From positions 29,838-93,837 of the forward strand of contig JADJAL010000024.1 of the NCBI GenBank assembly GCA_016704305.1: a stretch of DNA of 64,000 bases, in the 5' to 3' direction. Position numbers and translations under genes: made by a program. Each line of letters starts with the position of its first letter. Within the stretch, counting starts at the first letter, position 1. Positions 9,290-19,319 of this stretch are shown one piece after another. The DNA is from Haliea sp. (GTDB lineage Bacteria; Pseudomonadota; Gammaproteobacteria; Pseudomonadales; Halieaceae). The notes beneath the pieces are model-generated. The model searched no databases and had not been told where the DNA came from. It saw only the letters and a list, made by a program, of their open reading frames with translations.

Positions 9290-11482
9290 ATGAGCACACC
9301 TTCGAACCGGGCATCTGTCGGTGAGACGCTTCGTCGCGTACAGGGCGGGCGACACCACGACCCGTTTGAAATTCTCGGCTGCCATCGCGAGGGTGGGCAG
9401 TGGCAGGTCCGGGCACTGTTGCCCGGCGCCGCGCAAGCCGAAGTGGTGCTGGATAGCGCACTGTTGCCCATGCGCCGGGACCCTGATAGCGACCTGTTCA
9501 CCTGTGCCATAGCCTCCGTCGCTGTGCCGGTCTACCAGTTGCGCTGGCGGTCGACGCAGGGCGACTGGCAACAGGGAGACGATCCGTATCGCTTTGGCCC
9601 CACGGTGGGCGACATCGACCTGCACCTGTTCGGCGAGGGCAAACACCAGCATATTTATCGCGTACTGGGCGCGCACTGCTGTGAGCACGAGGGTGTGCGC
9701 GGGGTGCGCTTTGCCACCTGGGCACCCAACGCCCAGCGTGTCAGCGTTGTAGGGGATTTCAACCAGTGGCACGGACTGCGCCACGCGATGCGGGTGCGCG
9801 GGTCCAGCGGAGTGTGGGAACTGTTTTTGCCGGGCCTGTGCGGCGGTGAAAAATACAAGTTCGAAGTGTGCGACGCGCGCGGCCGCTTGCAACTGAAGGC
9901 GGACCCCTACGGCAACTGCTTCGAAATGCGCCCCGCCACCGCCGCTATCGTCTGTGCACCCTCTGAATTCAGCTGGACTGACGAACAGTGGCTGGCGCGC
10001 CGCGCCGCCTGGGACTGGCAGCACGCGCCGATCTCGATTTATGAATTCCACCCGGCGTCCTGGCGCCGCGCCTCAGGCGGCGGCTTCCTCAACTTTCGCG
10101 ACATGGCAGTGCAACTGGCGGACTATGTCGCCGGGATGGGATTCACGCACGTGGAGTTGCTGCCGATCACGGAACACCCGCTCGACGCGTCCTGGGGTTA
10201 CCAGACCACGGGCTACTTCGCGCCCTCGCAGCGCTTCGGCAGCCCCGACGATTTCCGCTTTTTTGTCGACCACCTGCACAGCCGCGACATCGGCGTGATC
10301 CTCGATTGGGTACCGGCGCATTTTCCACGCGACGCCCACGCGCTGGCGCGCTTCGACGGCACGGCGTTGTACGAGCACGAGGACCCGCGCCGGGGCGAGC
10401 ACAACGACTGGGGCACGCTGATTTTCAACTACGGCCGCAACGAGGTCAGGAACTTCCTGCTGGCGAGCGCGCTGTACTGGCTGCGCGAGATGCACATCGA
10501 CGGCCTGCGCGTCGACGCAGTCGCGTCGATGCTCTACCTCGATTATTCGCGCAAGGCTGGCGAGTGGGAACCGAACCGCTATGGCGGGCGGGAGAACCTG
10601 GAGGCCATCGACTTCCTGCGCGAGCTCAACACACTGACCCTCGGCAAGCACCCCGGCACGCTTACCATCGCCGAGGAATCGACCGCCTGGCCGCAGGTGA
10701 CCAGGCCCACCTGGGTGGGCGGGCTGGGGTTTTCCATCAAGTGGAACATGGGCTGGATGCACGACACGCTGCAGTACATGGCGCACGAGCCGATCTACCG
10801 CCAGTACCATCACGACCAGCTGACGTTCGGCCTGATGTACGCGTTTACCGAAAATTTCCTGCTGCCGTTCTCCCACGACGAGGTGGTGCACGGCAAGCGC
10901 TCGCTGCTCGGCAAAATGCCGGGCGATGCGTGGCAGCGCCTCGCCAACCTGCGCCTGCTCTTTACCTACCAGTACACCTACCCGGGCGCCAAGTTGCTAT
11001 TCATGGGCTGTGAACTGGGTGACCCCGACGAGTGGCGCCACCAGGCACAGTTGCCCTGGGAGCTGCTGGAACAGGCACCACACAAAGGGCTGCAGCAACT
11101 GGTGGGGGATCTCAACCGGCTGTATCGCGACGCGCCCAGCCTGCATCGCAACGGGTTCGACCACAACGGTTTCGAATGGATCGACTGCCATGACTCCACG
11201 CAATCGGTATTGAGCTACCTGCGCTGCGATGGCGCGGATTTCCATATCGTGGTGCTCAATTTCACCCCCGTGGTGCGCAGGAATTACCGCATTGGCGTGC
11301 CGAGCCCCGGCAGGTACCGCGAGGTGTTCAACTCCGACTCCTGCTATTACGGTGGCAGCGACGTGAGCAATGGCGTGGACATCTGCAGCCAGCCGGTGTC
11401 CTGGATGGGGCGCAACCACGCCATCAACCTGACCCTGCCGCCGCTCGGCGCGCTGGTGCTCAAATTGTCTGGAGCAGAATAG
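9290..11482 (+). CDS. glgB: 1,4-alpha-glucan branching enzyme
   Basis: Protein of 730 residues, full length for GH13 GlgB with an N-terminal carbohydrate-binding module (residues about 20-110), a second beta-sandwich (about 120-220) and the catalytic barrel. The catalytic regions are visible: DGLRVDAVASMLYLD (nucleophile Asp), TIAEEST (acid/base Glu) and PFSHDEVVHGK (third Asp and His). It introduces alpha-1,6 branches in glycogen. First gene of glgB-glgA-glgP; the stop is 2 bases before the glgA start. The ribosome binding site ahead of the ATG is weak. Confidence 0.97.
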   Translation: MSTPSNRASVGETLRRVQGGRHHDPFEILGCHREGGQWQVRALLPGAAQAEVVLDSALLPMRRDPDSDLFTCAIASVAVPVYQLRWRSTQGDWQQGDDPYRFGPTVGDIDLHLFGEGKHQHIYRVLGAHCCEHEGVRGVRFATWAPNAQRVSVVGDFNQWHGLRHAMRVRGSSGVWELFLPGLCGGEKYKFEVCDARGRLQLKADPYGNCFEMRPATAAIVCAPSEFSWTDEQWLARRAAWDWQHAPISIYEFHPASWRRASGGGFLNFRDMAVQLADYVAGMGFTHVELLPITEHPLDASWGYQTTGYFAPSQRFGSPDDFRFFVDHLHSRDIGVILDWVPAHFPRDAHALARFDGTALYEHEDPRRGEHNDWGTLIFNYGRNEVRNFLLASALYWLREMHIDGLRVDAVASMLYLDYSRKAGEWEPNRYGGRENLEAIDFLRELNTLTLGKHPGTLTIAEESTAWPQVTRPTWVGGLGFSIKWNMGWMHDTLQYMAHEPIYRQYHHDQLTFGLMYAFTENFLLPFSHDEVVHGKRSLLGKMPGDAWQRLANLRLLFTYQYTYPGAKLLFMGCELGDPDEWRHQAQLPWELLEQAPHKGLQQLVGDLNRLYRDAPSLHRNGFDHNGFEWIDCHDSTQSVLSYLRCDGADFHIVVLNFTPVVRRNYRIGVPSPGRYREVFNSDSCYYGGSDVSNGVDICSQPVSWMGRNHAINLTLPPLGALVLKLSGAE

Positions 11483-11484
11483 TC

Positions 11485-12930
11485 ATGGAGCGCCTGTTGT
11501 TCGTGGCCAGCGAGGCCTATCCCCTGATCAAGACCGGCGGGCTGGCGGATGTCGCCGGCAGCCTGCCAGAGGTGCTGCGGCAACAGGGCATGGACGTGCG
11601 CCTGCTGCTGCCGGCCTACCAGCAGGTGCTGGAGACCATCGCGCCGCCCACCCTTGTCGCCGAACTGGACGTACACGGGACGCCGCTGCGCATTCTTGGC
11701 ACGACGCTGCCAGGCACCGCCCTGCAGACCTGGCTGCTCGACCACCCGCTGTTCACCGGCCGGCCGGGCAATCCCTACCTCGACACCCACGGCCAGCCGT
11801 GGCCGGACAATGCCGAGCGCTTCCTGCTGCTGTGCCGCTTGGCCGCGGCCATCGCCGTCGGTGAGGCCGGACTCGACTGGATACCCGACATACTGCACTG
11901 CAATGACTGGCACACCGGCCCGGCGATAGCGCTCACCCATCTGCACCATCCGCGCCCGCGCACGGTGTTCACGGTGCACAGCCTGGCCCACATGGGTTTG
12001 TTTGACCGCGCAACGTTCGAGCGCCTCCAGTTGCCGGAAGATTTCTGGCACGAGGACGCGATGGAGTTCTACAACCAGGTCAGTTTTATCAAGGGCGGGC
12101 TGGTATACGCCGACTGCATCACCACGGTCAGCCCCAACTACGCGCGGGAAATCTGCGAGTCGCCCGGCGGCATGGGGTTGGAGGGCCTGCTGCGCCAGCG
12201 ACGAAAGCACCTCACAGGCATCCTCAATGGCATCGACAGCGCGGTGTGGAATCCCGCCATGGACCCGCACCTGGCAAAGCGTTACAGCGCGCGGTCGCTC
12301 GGCGACAAGGTACGCAACAAGCGCGCGCTGCAGGCGCGACTGGGGCTGGCGGAGGGCAATGAGCGCCCGCTGCTGGGACTGGTCGGTCGACTGGTGGCGC
12401 AAAAAGGCCTGGAGCTCATCCTGCCGGTGCTCGACGAGATATTGGCCCTGCCGGTGCAACTGGCGGTCCTCGGCACCGGCGAAAGCCACTACGAGCAGCT
12501 GTTGCAGGCGCGGGCCGCTGCCAACCCCGATACCATGGCGGTGGTGCTGGCGTACGATGAAAACCTCGCGCACGGGATCGAGGCCGGGGCCGACATCTTC
12601 CTGATGCCGTCGCTGTTTGAACCCTGCGGACTCAACCAGTTGTACAGCCTGCGCTATGGCACCCTGCCGCTGGTGCGCGCGGTAGGCGGCCTCGCCGACA
12701 CGGTGGTCGACAGCAACCCGCAGACGCTGGCCGACGGCACTGCCACCGGCTTTGTATTCGAGCAACCCGACGCCGCCGAACTGCTCGCCGCCTTGCGGCG
12801 CGCCACCGCGCTGTGGTACGACCAAAAGCAGTGGCGCCAGGTGCAGCGCAACGCCATGCGCCAGGATTTTTCCTGGCAGCACAGTGCGAACCTGTACCAC
12901 CAATTGTATATATCTCCCCTGAAAACCTGA
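11485..12930 (+). CDS. glgA: glycogen synthase (ADP-glucose)
   Basis: Protein of 481 residues, normal for GT5 GlgA, which extends glycogen from ADP-glucose. The ADP-glucose binding motif KTGGLADV is at residues 15-22, and the C-terminal donor site is MPSLFEPCGLNQLYSLRYGT followed by VGGLADTV. Also seen is the DILHCNDWHTG segment. It lies 2 bases after glgB and 14 bases before glgP, so the three are co-transcribed. Confidence 0.97.
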   Translation: MERLLFVASEAYPLIKTGGLADVAGSLPEVLRQQGMDVRLLLPAYQQVLETIAPPTLVAELDVHGTPLRILGTTLPGTALQTWLLDHPLFTGRPGNPYLDTHGQPWPDNAERFLLLCRLAAAIAVGEAGLDWIPDILHCNDWHTGPAIALTHLHHPRPRTVFTVHSLAHMGLFDRATFERLQLPEDFWHEDAMEFYNQVSFIKGGLVYADCITTVSPNYAREICESPGGMGLEGLLRQRRKHLTGILNGIDSAVWNPAMDPHLAKRYSARSLGDKVRNKRALQARLGLAEGNERPLLGLVGRLVAQKGLELILPVLDEILALPVQLAVLGTGESHYEQLLQARAAANPDTMAVVLAYDENLAHGIEAGADIFLMPSLFEPCGLNQLYSLRYGTLPLVRAVGGLADTVVDSNPQTLADGTATGFVFEQPDAAELLAALRRATALWYDQKQWRQVQRNAMRQDFSWQHSANLYHQLYISPLKT

Positions 12931-12944
12931 GGTCAGAAAAGCCT

Positions 12945-15492
12945 ATGCCCGGTTCCCAGTTTCCGCTTGAAACCCAGCCCCGGATACCACCCGAACTCGA
13001 GCGCCTGAAGGAGATGGCGAACGACCTGATGTACAGCTGGGATCGCTCGATCCGCTCGCTGTTCCACCGCCTCGACCGGCGTGTATGGGGAGGGCTGCGG
13101 GCACAACCCCAAGGCCTTCCTGCGTCGCGTACCCCAGCACCGTCTCGACGAGGCACTGAACGATCGTTCCTATATGGAAGACTATCGCCGCGTGACCTCG
13201 GCCTACGATGCCTACATAGAGCACCGTGGCCGCCCGGAGGTGACCTCGCTGTTCAACCAGAAAGATGACCTCATCGCGTACTTCTGCCTCGAGTTCGGAT
13301 TTCACGAGAGCTTCCCGATCTATTCCGGCGGCCTCGGCATACTCGCTGGCGACCACTGCAAGGCCGCCAGCGACGTGGGCCTGCCGTTCGTCGCCATCGG
13401 CCTGCTGTACCAGTTGGGCTACTTCACCCAGACCATCGACGGCCACGGACAGCAGCAGGTCGGCTACACGCGCTCCCATCCCCACGACCTGCCGGTGGTG
13501 CCGACACTGAATGCGCAGGGCCAGCACCTGACGCTGGACATCGAATTCCCCGGGCGCATCCTCAAGGTGCGGGTGTGGACTGCCCGGGCGGGCCATATCA
13601 CGCTGTTTTTGCTGGATACCAACCTCGCGGAGAACTCGCCCGAGGACCGCAGGATTACCCACCAGTTGTACGGCGGCGATCGGGAAATGCGCCTGCAGCA
13701 GGAGCTGGTGCTGGGGATAGGCGGGGTCCGCGCGCTGCGTACCCTGGGCCTGCGCGCAACGATCTGGCACATCAATGAGGGTCACGCGGCCTTCCAGTTA
13801 CTGGAGCGCTGCGCCTTTCGCATGCGCGAGGGGCTGGACTTCGACAGCGCGATGGAACTGGTGGCCGCCGGTACGGTATTCACCACGCACACACCAGTGC
13901 CCGCAGGCCACGACATCTTTGAGCGCGGCCTGGTGGAGAAATACCTGGGACCCTCCGTGCGCGATCTCGGCGTCGATTTCGAACGTGTCTACCAATTGGG
14001 CGTCAATTCCGGGGGCGGTTTCAACATGACCTGCCTGGCGCTGCGCTGCACCCGCTTCCACAATGGCGTCAGCCGCATCCACGGGCAGGTGGCCGCGGAG
14101 ATGGAGGCGTCGCTGTGGCCGCAAATTCCGTTCCGCGAGAACCCGATCACCCACATCACCAACGGCGTGCACCTGCCGACGTTCCTCGCCAGGGAATGGG
14201 TAAGCGTGTTCGACCTGCGCTTCGATGACTGGCGCAACGAACTGCTGAACGAGGAGTACTGGGAGCGCCTGGAAGAGATCCCCGACTACCAGTTCTGGAG
14301 CATCCACAAAGCGCTCAAGCAGCAGTTGCTGGAGCACGTGCACGACGGGGTGATGGCGCAACAGCGGCGCAACGGCACCAGCGACGCCGTTATCCACCGC
14401 ATGCTGCGCTATGTCGACGGCTCGCATGAAGACGTGATGGTGATGGGGTTTGCCCGCCGCTTCGCCACGTATAAACGCGCGGTAATGCTGTTCGCCGACC
14501 CGGTCCGCCTGGCGCGCCTGCTCGGCGACCACGAGCGCCCGGTGGTGATTATCTTTGCCGGCAAGGCCCACCCGCACGATTTGCCCGGCCAGCAGTTGAT
14601 CAAGCAGATTCACGACTTTTCGATGCAACCGGAGTTCGTCGGCAAAATCCTGTTGCTGGAAGGCTACGACATGGCGCTCGCCCGGCGCATGGTCAGCGGT
14701 GTCGACGTCTGGCTGAACACGCCGGAGTATCCGCTGGAGGCGAGCGGCACCTCAGGGCAGAAGGCGGGCCTGAACGGCGCGGTGAACCTGAGCGTGCTCG
14801 ATGGCTGGTGGGGCGAGGGCTACAACGGCGAGAACGGCTGGGGCATCACGCCCCGCGATGCGCGGTTTGACTACGGACTGCGCCAGCGGGAGGAAGGCAA
14901 CGACCTGCTGGACATCATCGAGCACGAGGTGCTGCCGACCTATTTCCGGCGCGGCGGCAGTGGCTATTCCACGGACTGGGTGAGCAAAGCCAAGGCATCC
15001 ATGAAGTCCATCATCCCCAGGTTCAACGCGCAGCGCATGCTGCAGGACTATGTCACCAAATTGTACCGGCCGGCGCAGCAGCAGCGCCGCAAGCTGGAAG
15101 CCAACCACGCACAACTCGCCCGCGATCTCGCCGCCTGGAAACGCCACGTGCGCGCGACCTGGCCCGGCGTGAGCATGCAGTTGATGTTGCAACCCCCGGC
15201 CCATCTGTTCCAGGACGACCGGATCATGCTGCGCGTGCGCGCCGACCTGAACGGGCTGCAGGCCGGCGATGTGAAGCTGGAATGCCTGTTCGGCACCAAC
15301 GATGCCGATGGCGAGTTCACGGTGGTCCAGCGCGCCCAACTACAGGCCATCGGCGGCGAAGAGCGCTTCACCGATTTCGAAATCGAGGTAGTGCCGGAGA
15401 TCGCGGGCTTGCAGTATTACAAGCTGCGCATGTACCCGTTCAACGAGTCGCTCAGCCATCCGTTTGAGTTGGGGTGCATGATCTGGATTTGA
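12945..15492 (+). pseudogene. glgP: alpha-glucan (glycogen) phosphorylase with one-base insertion near the start
   Basis: Restored product of about 848 residues, matching the GT35 alpha-glucan phosphorylase branch (about 850 residues). It releases glucose-1-phosphate from glycogen using pyridoxal phosphate. The start codon lies 14 bases after glgA and opens MPGSQFPLETQP. At 13087-13090 a G run is one base too long: removing one G turns VWGGLR into VWEGCGHNPKAF and joins the long downstream frame. The PLP-lysine region EASGTSGQKAGLNG and GWWGEGYNGENGWGI are intact. Without correction, only a truncated start at about 13081 would be predicted. The slip is most likely a homopolymer read error. 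Confidence 0.92.
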
Positions 15493-15597
15493 TCGGTGCT
15501 GGCGTGCTGATTGGAGGTGCAGGAGGGCCAAGTGATTTAGATTAGAAGCTCGTCTTTCGCTTCGGGTCCAGCTGTTGAGTGTCCAATGCTCCCTCAG

Positions 15598-15836
15598 CCC
15601 GATACTCGCGGACGCATTGCACACCCAACACCCGAACCCTCTTTCCGTGCGAGTGCCTGGATCAAGCTTTCCGCAATCGCGGTAATTGTGGCGACAGTCC
15701 GGAAAGTCTGGCCGGCTAACCAATAACGAAGTATCGAACGAGGAAATGGCACGGAGCAAGGGTTTGGGCGTCGGGTGTGCAATGCGTCCGCGAGTATCGG
15801 GGAAGCGGGCGCATTGCACACCCGACGCCCGAACCC
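15598..15836. repeat. intergenic inverted repeat, three copies
   Basis: This 420-base gap without a gene (15493-15912) holds a repeated unit in alternating orientation. Copy A (15598-15640) and copy B (15759-15801, reversed) match over 43 bases with three differences. Copy C (15809-15836) again runs like A and can pair with B into a long hairpin of about 26 base pairs. All contain the core GCATTGCACACCC. The unit resembles REP/BIME-style extragenic elements. I saw no other copy in the window. It lies between the convergent 3' ends of glgP and the downstream minus-strand gene, so it could also end transcription. Confidence 0.75.
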
Positions 15837-15912
15837 GACAACGAAGCTCGATACCATTGTCTCCCCCGGCTAAACAAGCGCCAAAATAAGTTTCTGCCAT
15901 GAACCAAAACAG

Positions 15913-17442
15913 CTAACGCACCGCCAGCGCATCCATGATCTGTCGCAGGCTCGCGCGTTCACTGTCGACGCGTACAACCGGCTCGGAAGCTGCGGGTGGT
16001 TCCTCGTTCGCCAACTGCCACTCCAGCACGTCCTCATCCGCCTCGGAGGCGTCGTTCGCTCGCGCCCTGCGCTGCGCGATGCGCTGGCGCAGCACGTCCT
16101 GCGATGCGCTGAAGTGCAACAGGACGCAGCGGGATCGTGCCGCCTCGGCTGCGACGTAGAAAAGCTCGCGCTGCCATACAAGGAGATTGGTGCAATCCAC
16201 GACCACGTTTTCACCGTGTTGCAACAGCTCACGCGCCAGCGTGGCGAGCTGCCCGTAGACATCGCGCGTCGACTGTTCGCCGTAGATGCCGCCCGCCACT
16301 GCAGAGCCGCTGTCGCCTGTCGGCGGCAGGCCGTGGCGGTATTTGCGCAAGACGTCGGAACGCAGCCGGATCGCGGGCAGTGCGGGCGCGAGCTGCGCCG
16401 CCCAGAACGATTTGCCCGACCCCGATACGCCGCAGGTGACGACGAGTCGGCCTGGCCCGCGGCAGCGCTGGCGAGTGGCCCAGGCCACCAGCGCATTCAG
16501 CATATCGAGCTTGCGCGACGCGAAGGACTGCTCGAGTTGCAGCGCGGCCACCTTGGCGCGCACCATCGCCCGGTAACGCGCATACAACGGCAGCAGCGCA
16601 ACACCGGCGTAATCGCCTGACTGGTCGAGGTAGCCGTCGATGAACGCATAACCGAGGTCCTCCCTGCCGCGTACGCAGCAGTCCATCACCAGGAAGGCAG
16701 CGTCGCACCACACGTCGATCACGCGCAGGGTCCGATCAAACTCCAGGCAATCAAACGCGCGGATGCCCCGCTCTGTCAGTACCATGTTCTGCAGGTGCAG
16801 GTCGCCGTGGCACTCCCGGGTGAAGCCCTCGCGATGACGCAACGAGAGCAATGGCTTGGCCTGCGCCGCCTCCTCGCGCGTCGCCTGATCCAGTTGCGCC
16901 AGCGACACCCGCAGGTGTGCAGCGCTCGCCGCCGTGCGCAGCGTGGTGAAGTTATCCAGCATCGGGGCAACAGGGTCCACCGGCGCATCGATTGCCGCCA
17001 GCAGCGCATGCTGGGTTGCCAGGGTGCGCCCGAACTGTCGCAGGTCCTCTACACCGAGCAATCCCGCATCGAGGCGTCGATCCGCCTGCGCCGTCGGATC
17101 GAACTGCAGCATCTTTACCGCATAATCAACGATCGTGGCGCCATCGGCACGATCACTGGCACACACTGTCAGCTTGCCATCGACGCTTCTGGCGATGGCG
17201 ACAACATCGCGATAGAGTTCTGGCGCATAGGTTGTGTTGCAGCGCAGCTCCTCCTCGCAAAAATGTTTGCGCAGCGCCAGCGTGCTGAAGTCCACGTAGT
17301 CGAAGTGCACGGGCTTTTTTACCTTGTACGCATACTCGCCGGTAAGGAATACCCAGGAGAGCAAGGTTTCGACCCGCTCAATGCGCTCCACCCGGTGCGG
17401 ATACGCGTCGGGGCGCAATAGTTGTTCAGGCAGCTCAGTCAT
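15913..17442 (-). CDS. fused phosphotransferase-like and AAA/P-loop kinase protein
   Basis: Protein of 509 residues with two domains. Residues about 30-320 resemble an aminoglycoside-phosphotransferase/kinase fold: GEYAYKVKKPV near the start, the catalytic loop HGDLHLQNM and the metal motif FDCLEFD. Residues about 340-509 are a P-loop domain of zeta-toxin/polynucleotide-kinase style with Walker A GVSGSGKS and the following VVDCTNL. This two-domain arrangement is common in bacteria, but the substrate is unknown. I chose the ATG at 17442 (MTELPEQL) because the upstream extension of the frame runs into the divergent gene. There is no clear operon partner. Confidence 0.8.
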   Translation of the reverse strand: MTELPEQLLRPDAYPHRVERIERVETLLSWVFLTGEYAYKVKKPVHFDYVDFSTLALRKHFCEEELRCNTTYAPELYRDVVAIARSVDGKLTVCASDRADGATIVDYAVKMLQFDPTAQADRRLDAGLLGVEDLRQFGRTLATQHALLAAIDAPVDPVAPMLDNFTTLRTAASAAHLRVSLAQLDQATREEAAQAKPLLSLRHREGFTRECHGDLHLQNMVLTERGIRAFDCLEFDRTLRVIDVWCDAAFLVMDCCVRGREDLGYAFIDGYLDQSGDYAGVALLPLYARYRAMVRAKVAALQLEQSFASRKLDMLNALVAWATRQRCRGPGRLVVTCGVSGSGKSFWAAQLAPALPAIRLRSDVLRKYRHGLPPTGDSGSAVAGGIYGEQSTRDVYGQLATLARELLQHGENVVVDCTNLLVWQRELFYVAAEAARSRCVLLHFSASQDVLRQRIAQRRARANDASEADEDVLEWQLANEEPPAASEPVVRVDSERASLRQIMDALAVR

Positions 17443-17586
17443 CAGGCAATCGAATCCCTGCGAATACAGCAAAGAATACGCGATGGCGTGGGCGCTGTCT
17501 GATGACGGGCAGACTATTCGCCAAAACATTGATCTGGCGCTATGAATACACCCCTTTTTCTTCATGTTCGCGTAATAGAAGGGGCA

Positions 17587-17592
17587 TATAAT
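17587..17592 (+). promoter_or_regulatory. candidate -10 box for the coiled-coil gene
   Basis: A perfect TATAAT lies 55 bases upstream of the GTG start at 17647, in the divergent gap. The -35 region is poor (ATGTTC at 17564 with 17-base spacing), so this is a weak call. The GGAGGAG ribosome binding site sits just before the start. Confidence 0.4.
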
Positions 17593-17646
17593 TAAGCAAA
17601 TGACGGACAATTTTGCCGGTCCGAATACAGTGGAGGAGTAATCATC

Positions 17647-18036
17647 GTGAACGTTAAAGACGAATTGCAAGACACCACCGAGAAGCTGCGCAAGCAGCGC
17701 GAGGAGCTGAGTGTAAAAATGCACCTCGCCAGTATGGAGGTGCGTGACGAATGGGAAGAAATCGAAGAGAAGTGGGAGGAGTTCACTGCCAAGAGCAAGC
17801 AATTCTATAAGGAAGTAGAGCCGTCGCTGGGTGAGATTCGCACCGCGCTCTCCCTGCTCGGTTCGGAACTGGAAGCTGGTTACCAGAAAATAAAATCCGC
17901 GCTCAAACACTCGCGAGAAAAGCCGACAAATCCACAGATCCCCCGGTGCGGCCTGGCGGTGCGCCTGCTGTTCTCTTTCGGGCGCGCCGTGGCGGAGATG
18001 TATTTTCCGCCCGGTCGTCAGCGCACTGACCGATAA
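17647..18036 (+). CDS. small coiled-coil protein
   Basis: Protein of 129 residues. Residues 1-85 are highly charged and heptad-rich (TEKLRKQREELSVKM, EEIEEKWEEFTAKSKQF), giving a long coiled coil. The last 35 residues are unlike the rest and may reflect a frameshift or natural tail. The GTG start has a strong GGAGGAG site. It is convergent with cfa and overlaps it by 19 bases. Function is unknown; similar short coiled-coil proteins are often stress or envelope-associated. Confidence 0.65.
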   Translation: MNVKDELQDTTEKLRKQREELSVKMHLASMEVRDEWEEIEEKWEEFTAKSKQFYKEVEPSLGEIRTALSLLGSELEAGYQKIKSALKHSREKPTNPQIPRCGLAVRLLFSFGRAVAEMYFPPGRQRTDR

Positions 18037-19235
18037 ACCCCCGCGCGCTGGCGCTTACTCAGCACCAGTTGCCATAACTGTCCCTGCTTCGCGCGAAACA
18101 TGCCGGCGCAGCACAGCAGGTAGTATTTCCACATGCGGTAGAAGCGCTGGTCGTAGCGCTGCTTGAGCCGTGGCCACGCCGCGTTGAACTTTTCCCACCA
18201 TGCCATCAGCGTCTTGTCGTAATCCGGCCCGAAGTTGTGCCAATCCTCGATCAGGAAGCGGCCTTCCAGCGCATCGGTCACCTGCCGGGCGGAGGGCAGG
18301 TGACCATTCGGAAAAATGTGGCGGTCGACCCAGGGATCGCAGTAGGACAAGGTGCGATGGACGCCGATGCTGTGCAACAGGAACAAGCCCTGGTCCTCCA
18401 ACAGGCGGTTTATCGAATCGAAATAGACGGCGTAGTTCTTCGGCCCCACGTGTTCGAACATGCCGATTGAAACGATCTTGTCGTAGCGCCCCTGCACGTC
18501 GCGGTAGTCGCGCAGTTCGATGGTCACGGGCAAGCCCGCGCAGTGTTGCCGCGCCAGCAGAAGTTGTTCACGCGAGACGGTGATGCCGGTGACTTCCACG
18601 TGGTAGTTCTGCGCCGCGAAGCGCGCCATGCCGCCCCAGCCACAGCCGATATCGAGCAGCCGTTCACCCTTGCGCAGGTCCAGCTTGCGACAGATCAGGT
18701 CAAGCTTGTTGTACTGGGCCTGTTCCAGGTCCGCCGCGGCTTGCCAGTAGCCACAGGAGTACATCATCCGGGAATCGAGCATCGCCTCGAACACATCGTT
18801 GCCGATGTCGTAATGCTGCTCGCCCACCTGGAATGCGCGCTGCGAGGACTGCAGGTTGTACAGGCGATGGCGCAGCACTTCCACCAGCATGCGCCTGCGG
18901 GTCATGCCGCGAATAATCTGGTCGATATTGCCGCGCAGCAGTCGATGGAAGAGCTGGTCCAGCCGCTGTGCGTCCCACATGCCATCGACGTAGGCCTCGC
19001 CAAAACCGAGGGAGCCGCGCGCCAGGATGCGTTGGTACATTTGCGGGTCGTGCACCTGTATGTCCCAGGGCGCGTCGCCATTGAAGGTCACGCCAGTGCT
19101 GCGCGCCAGTTCCCGCAGCACAGCGGGCGGCGCTGCGCCTGTCGCGAAGGGGAACGCAGCAGTGGGATGATGTCGGGTAATCGCATGATCCGCGCCTCCA
19201 TTTCGAGAGGTGAATCGATGGCGTAGCATTGGCAT
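18018..19235 (-). CDS. cfa: cyclopropane-fatty-acyl-phospholipid synthase
   Basis: Protein of 405 residues that closely follows E. coli Cfa in pattern: the N-terminal domain with GSLGFGEAYVDGMWD, the SAM-binding LLDIGCGWGGMARFAA, the active-site region IGMFEHVGPKNYAVYF and the C-terminal LPSARQV and EDWHNFGPDYDKTLMAW. It adds a methylene group from S-adenosylmethionine to membrane phospholipid double bonds, hardening the membrane in stationary phase or stress. The first 40 residues are not conserved, so the real start may be further in. Confidence 0.92.
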   Translation of the reverse strand: MPMLRHRFTSRNGGADHAITRHHPTAAFPFATGAAPPAVLRELARSTGVTFNGDAPWDIQVHDPQMYQRILARGSLGFGEAYVDGMWDAQRLDQLFHRLLRGNIDQIIRGMTRRRMLVEVLRHRLYNLQSSQRAFQVGEQHYDIGNDVFEAMLDSRMMYSCGYWQAAADLEQAQYNKLDLICRKLDLRKGERLLDIGCGWGGMARFAAQNYHVEVTGITVSREQLLLARQHCAGLPVTIELRDYRDVQGRYDKIVSIGMFEHVGPKNYAVYFDSINRLLEDQGLFLLHSIGVHRTLSYCDPWVDRHIFPNGHLPSARQVTDALEGRFLIEDWHNFGPDYDKTLMAWWEKFNAAWPRLKQRYDQRFYRMWKYYLLCCAGMFRAKQGQLWQLVLSKRQRAGVYRSVR

Positions 19236-19319
19236 TGCTACGGCTGTCCTGAGATAAAAATGGCCCAGAAATGGCTTTACTGCAAGTTGGATCGCTGCCC
19301 GCCGCGCGCTGCTACCGGG

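Noticed and set aside
11347..12903. 518-codon minus-strand frame opposite glgA
   Set aside because: Antisense shadow of glgA and the end of glgB; no domains.
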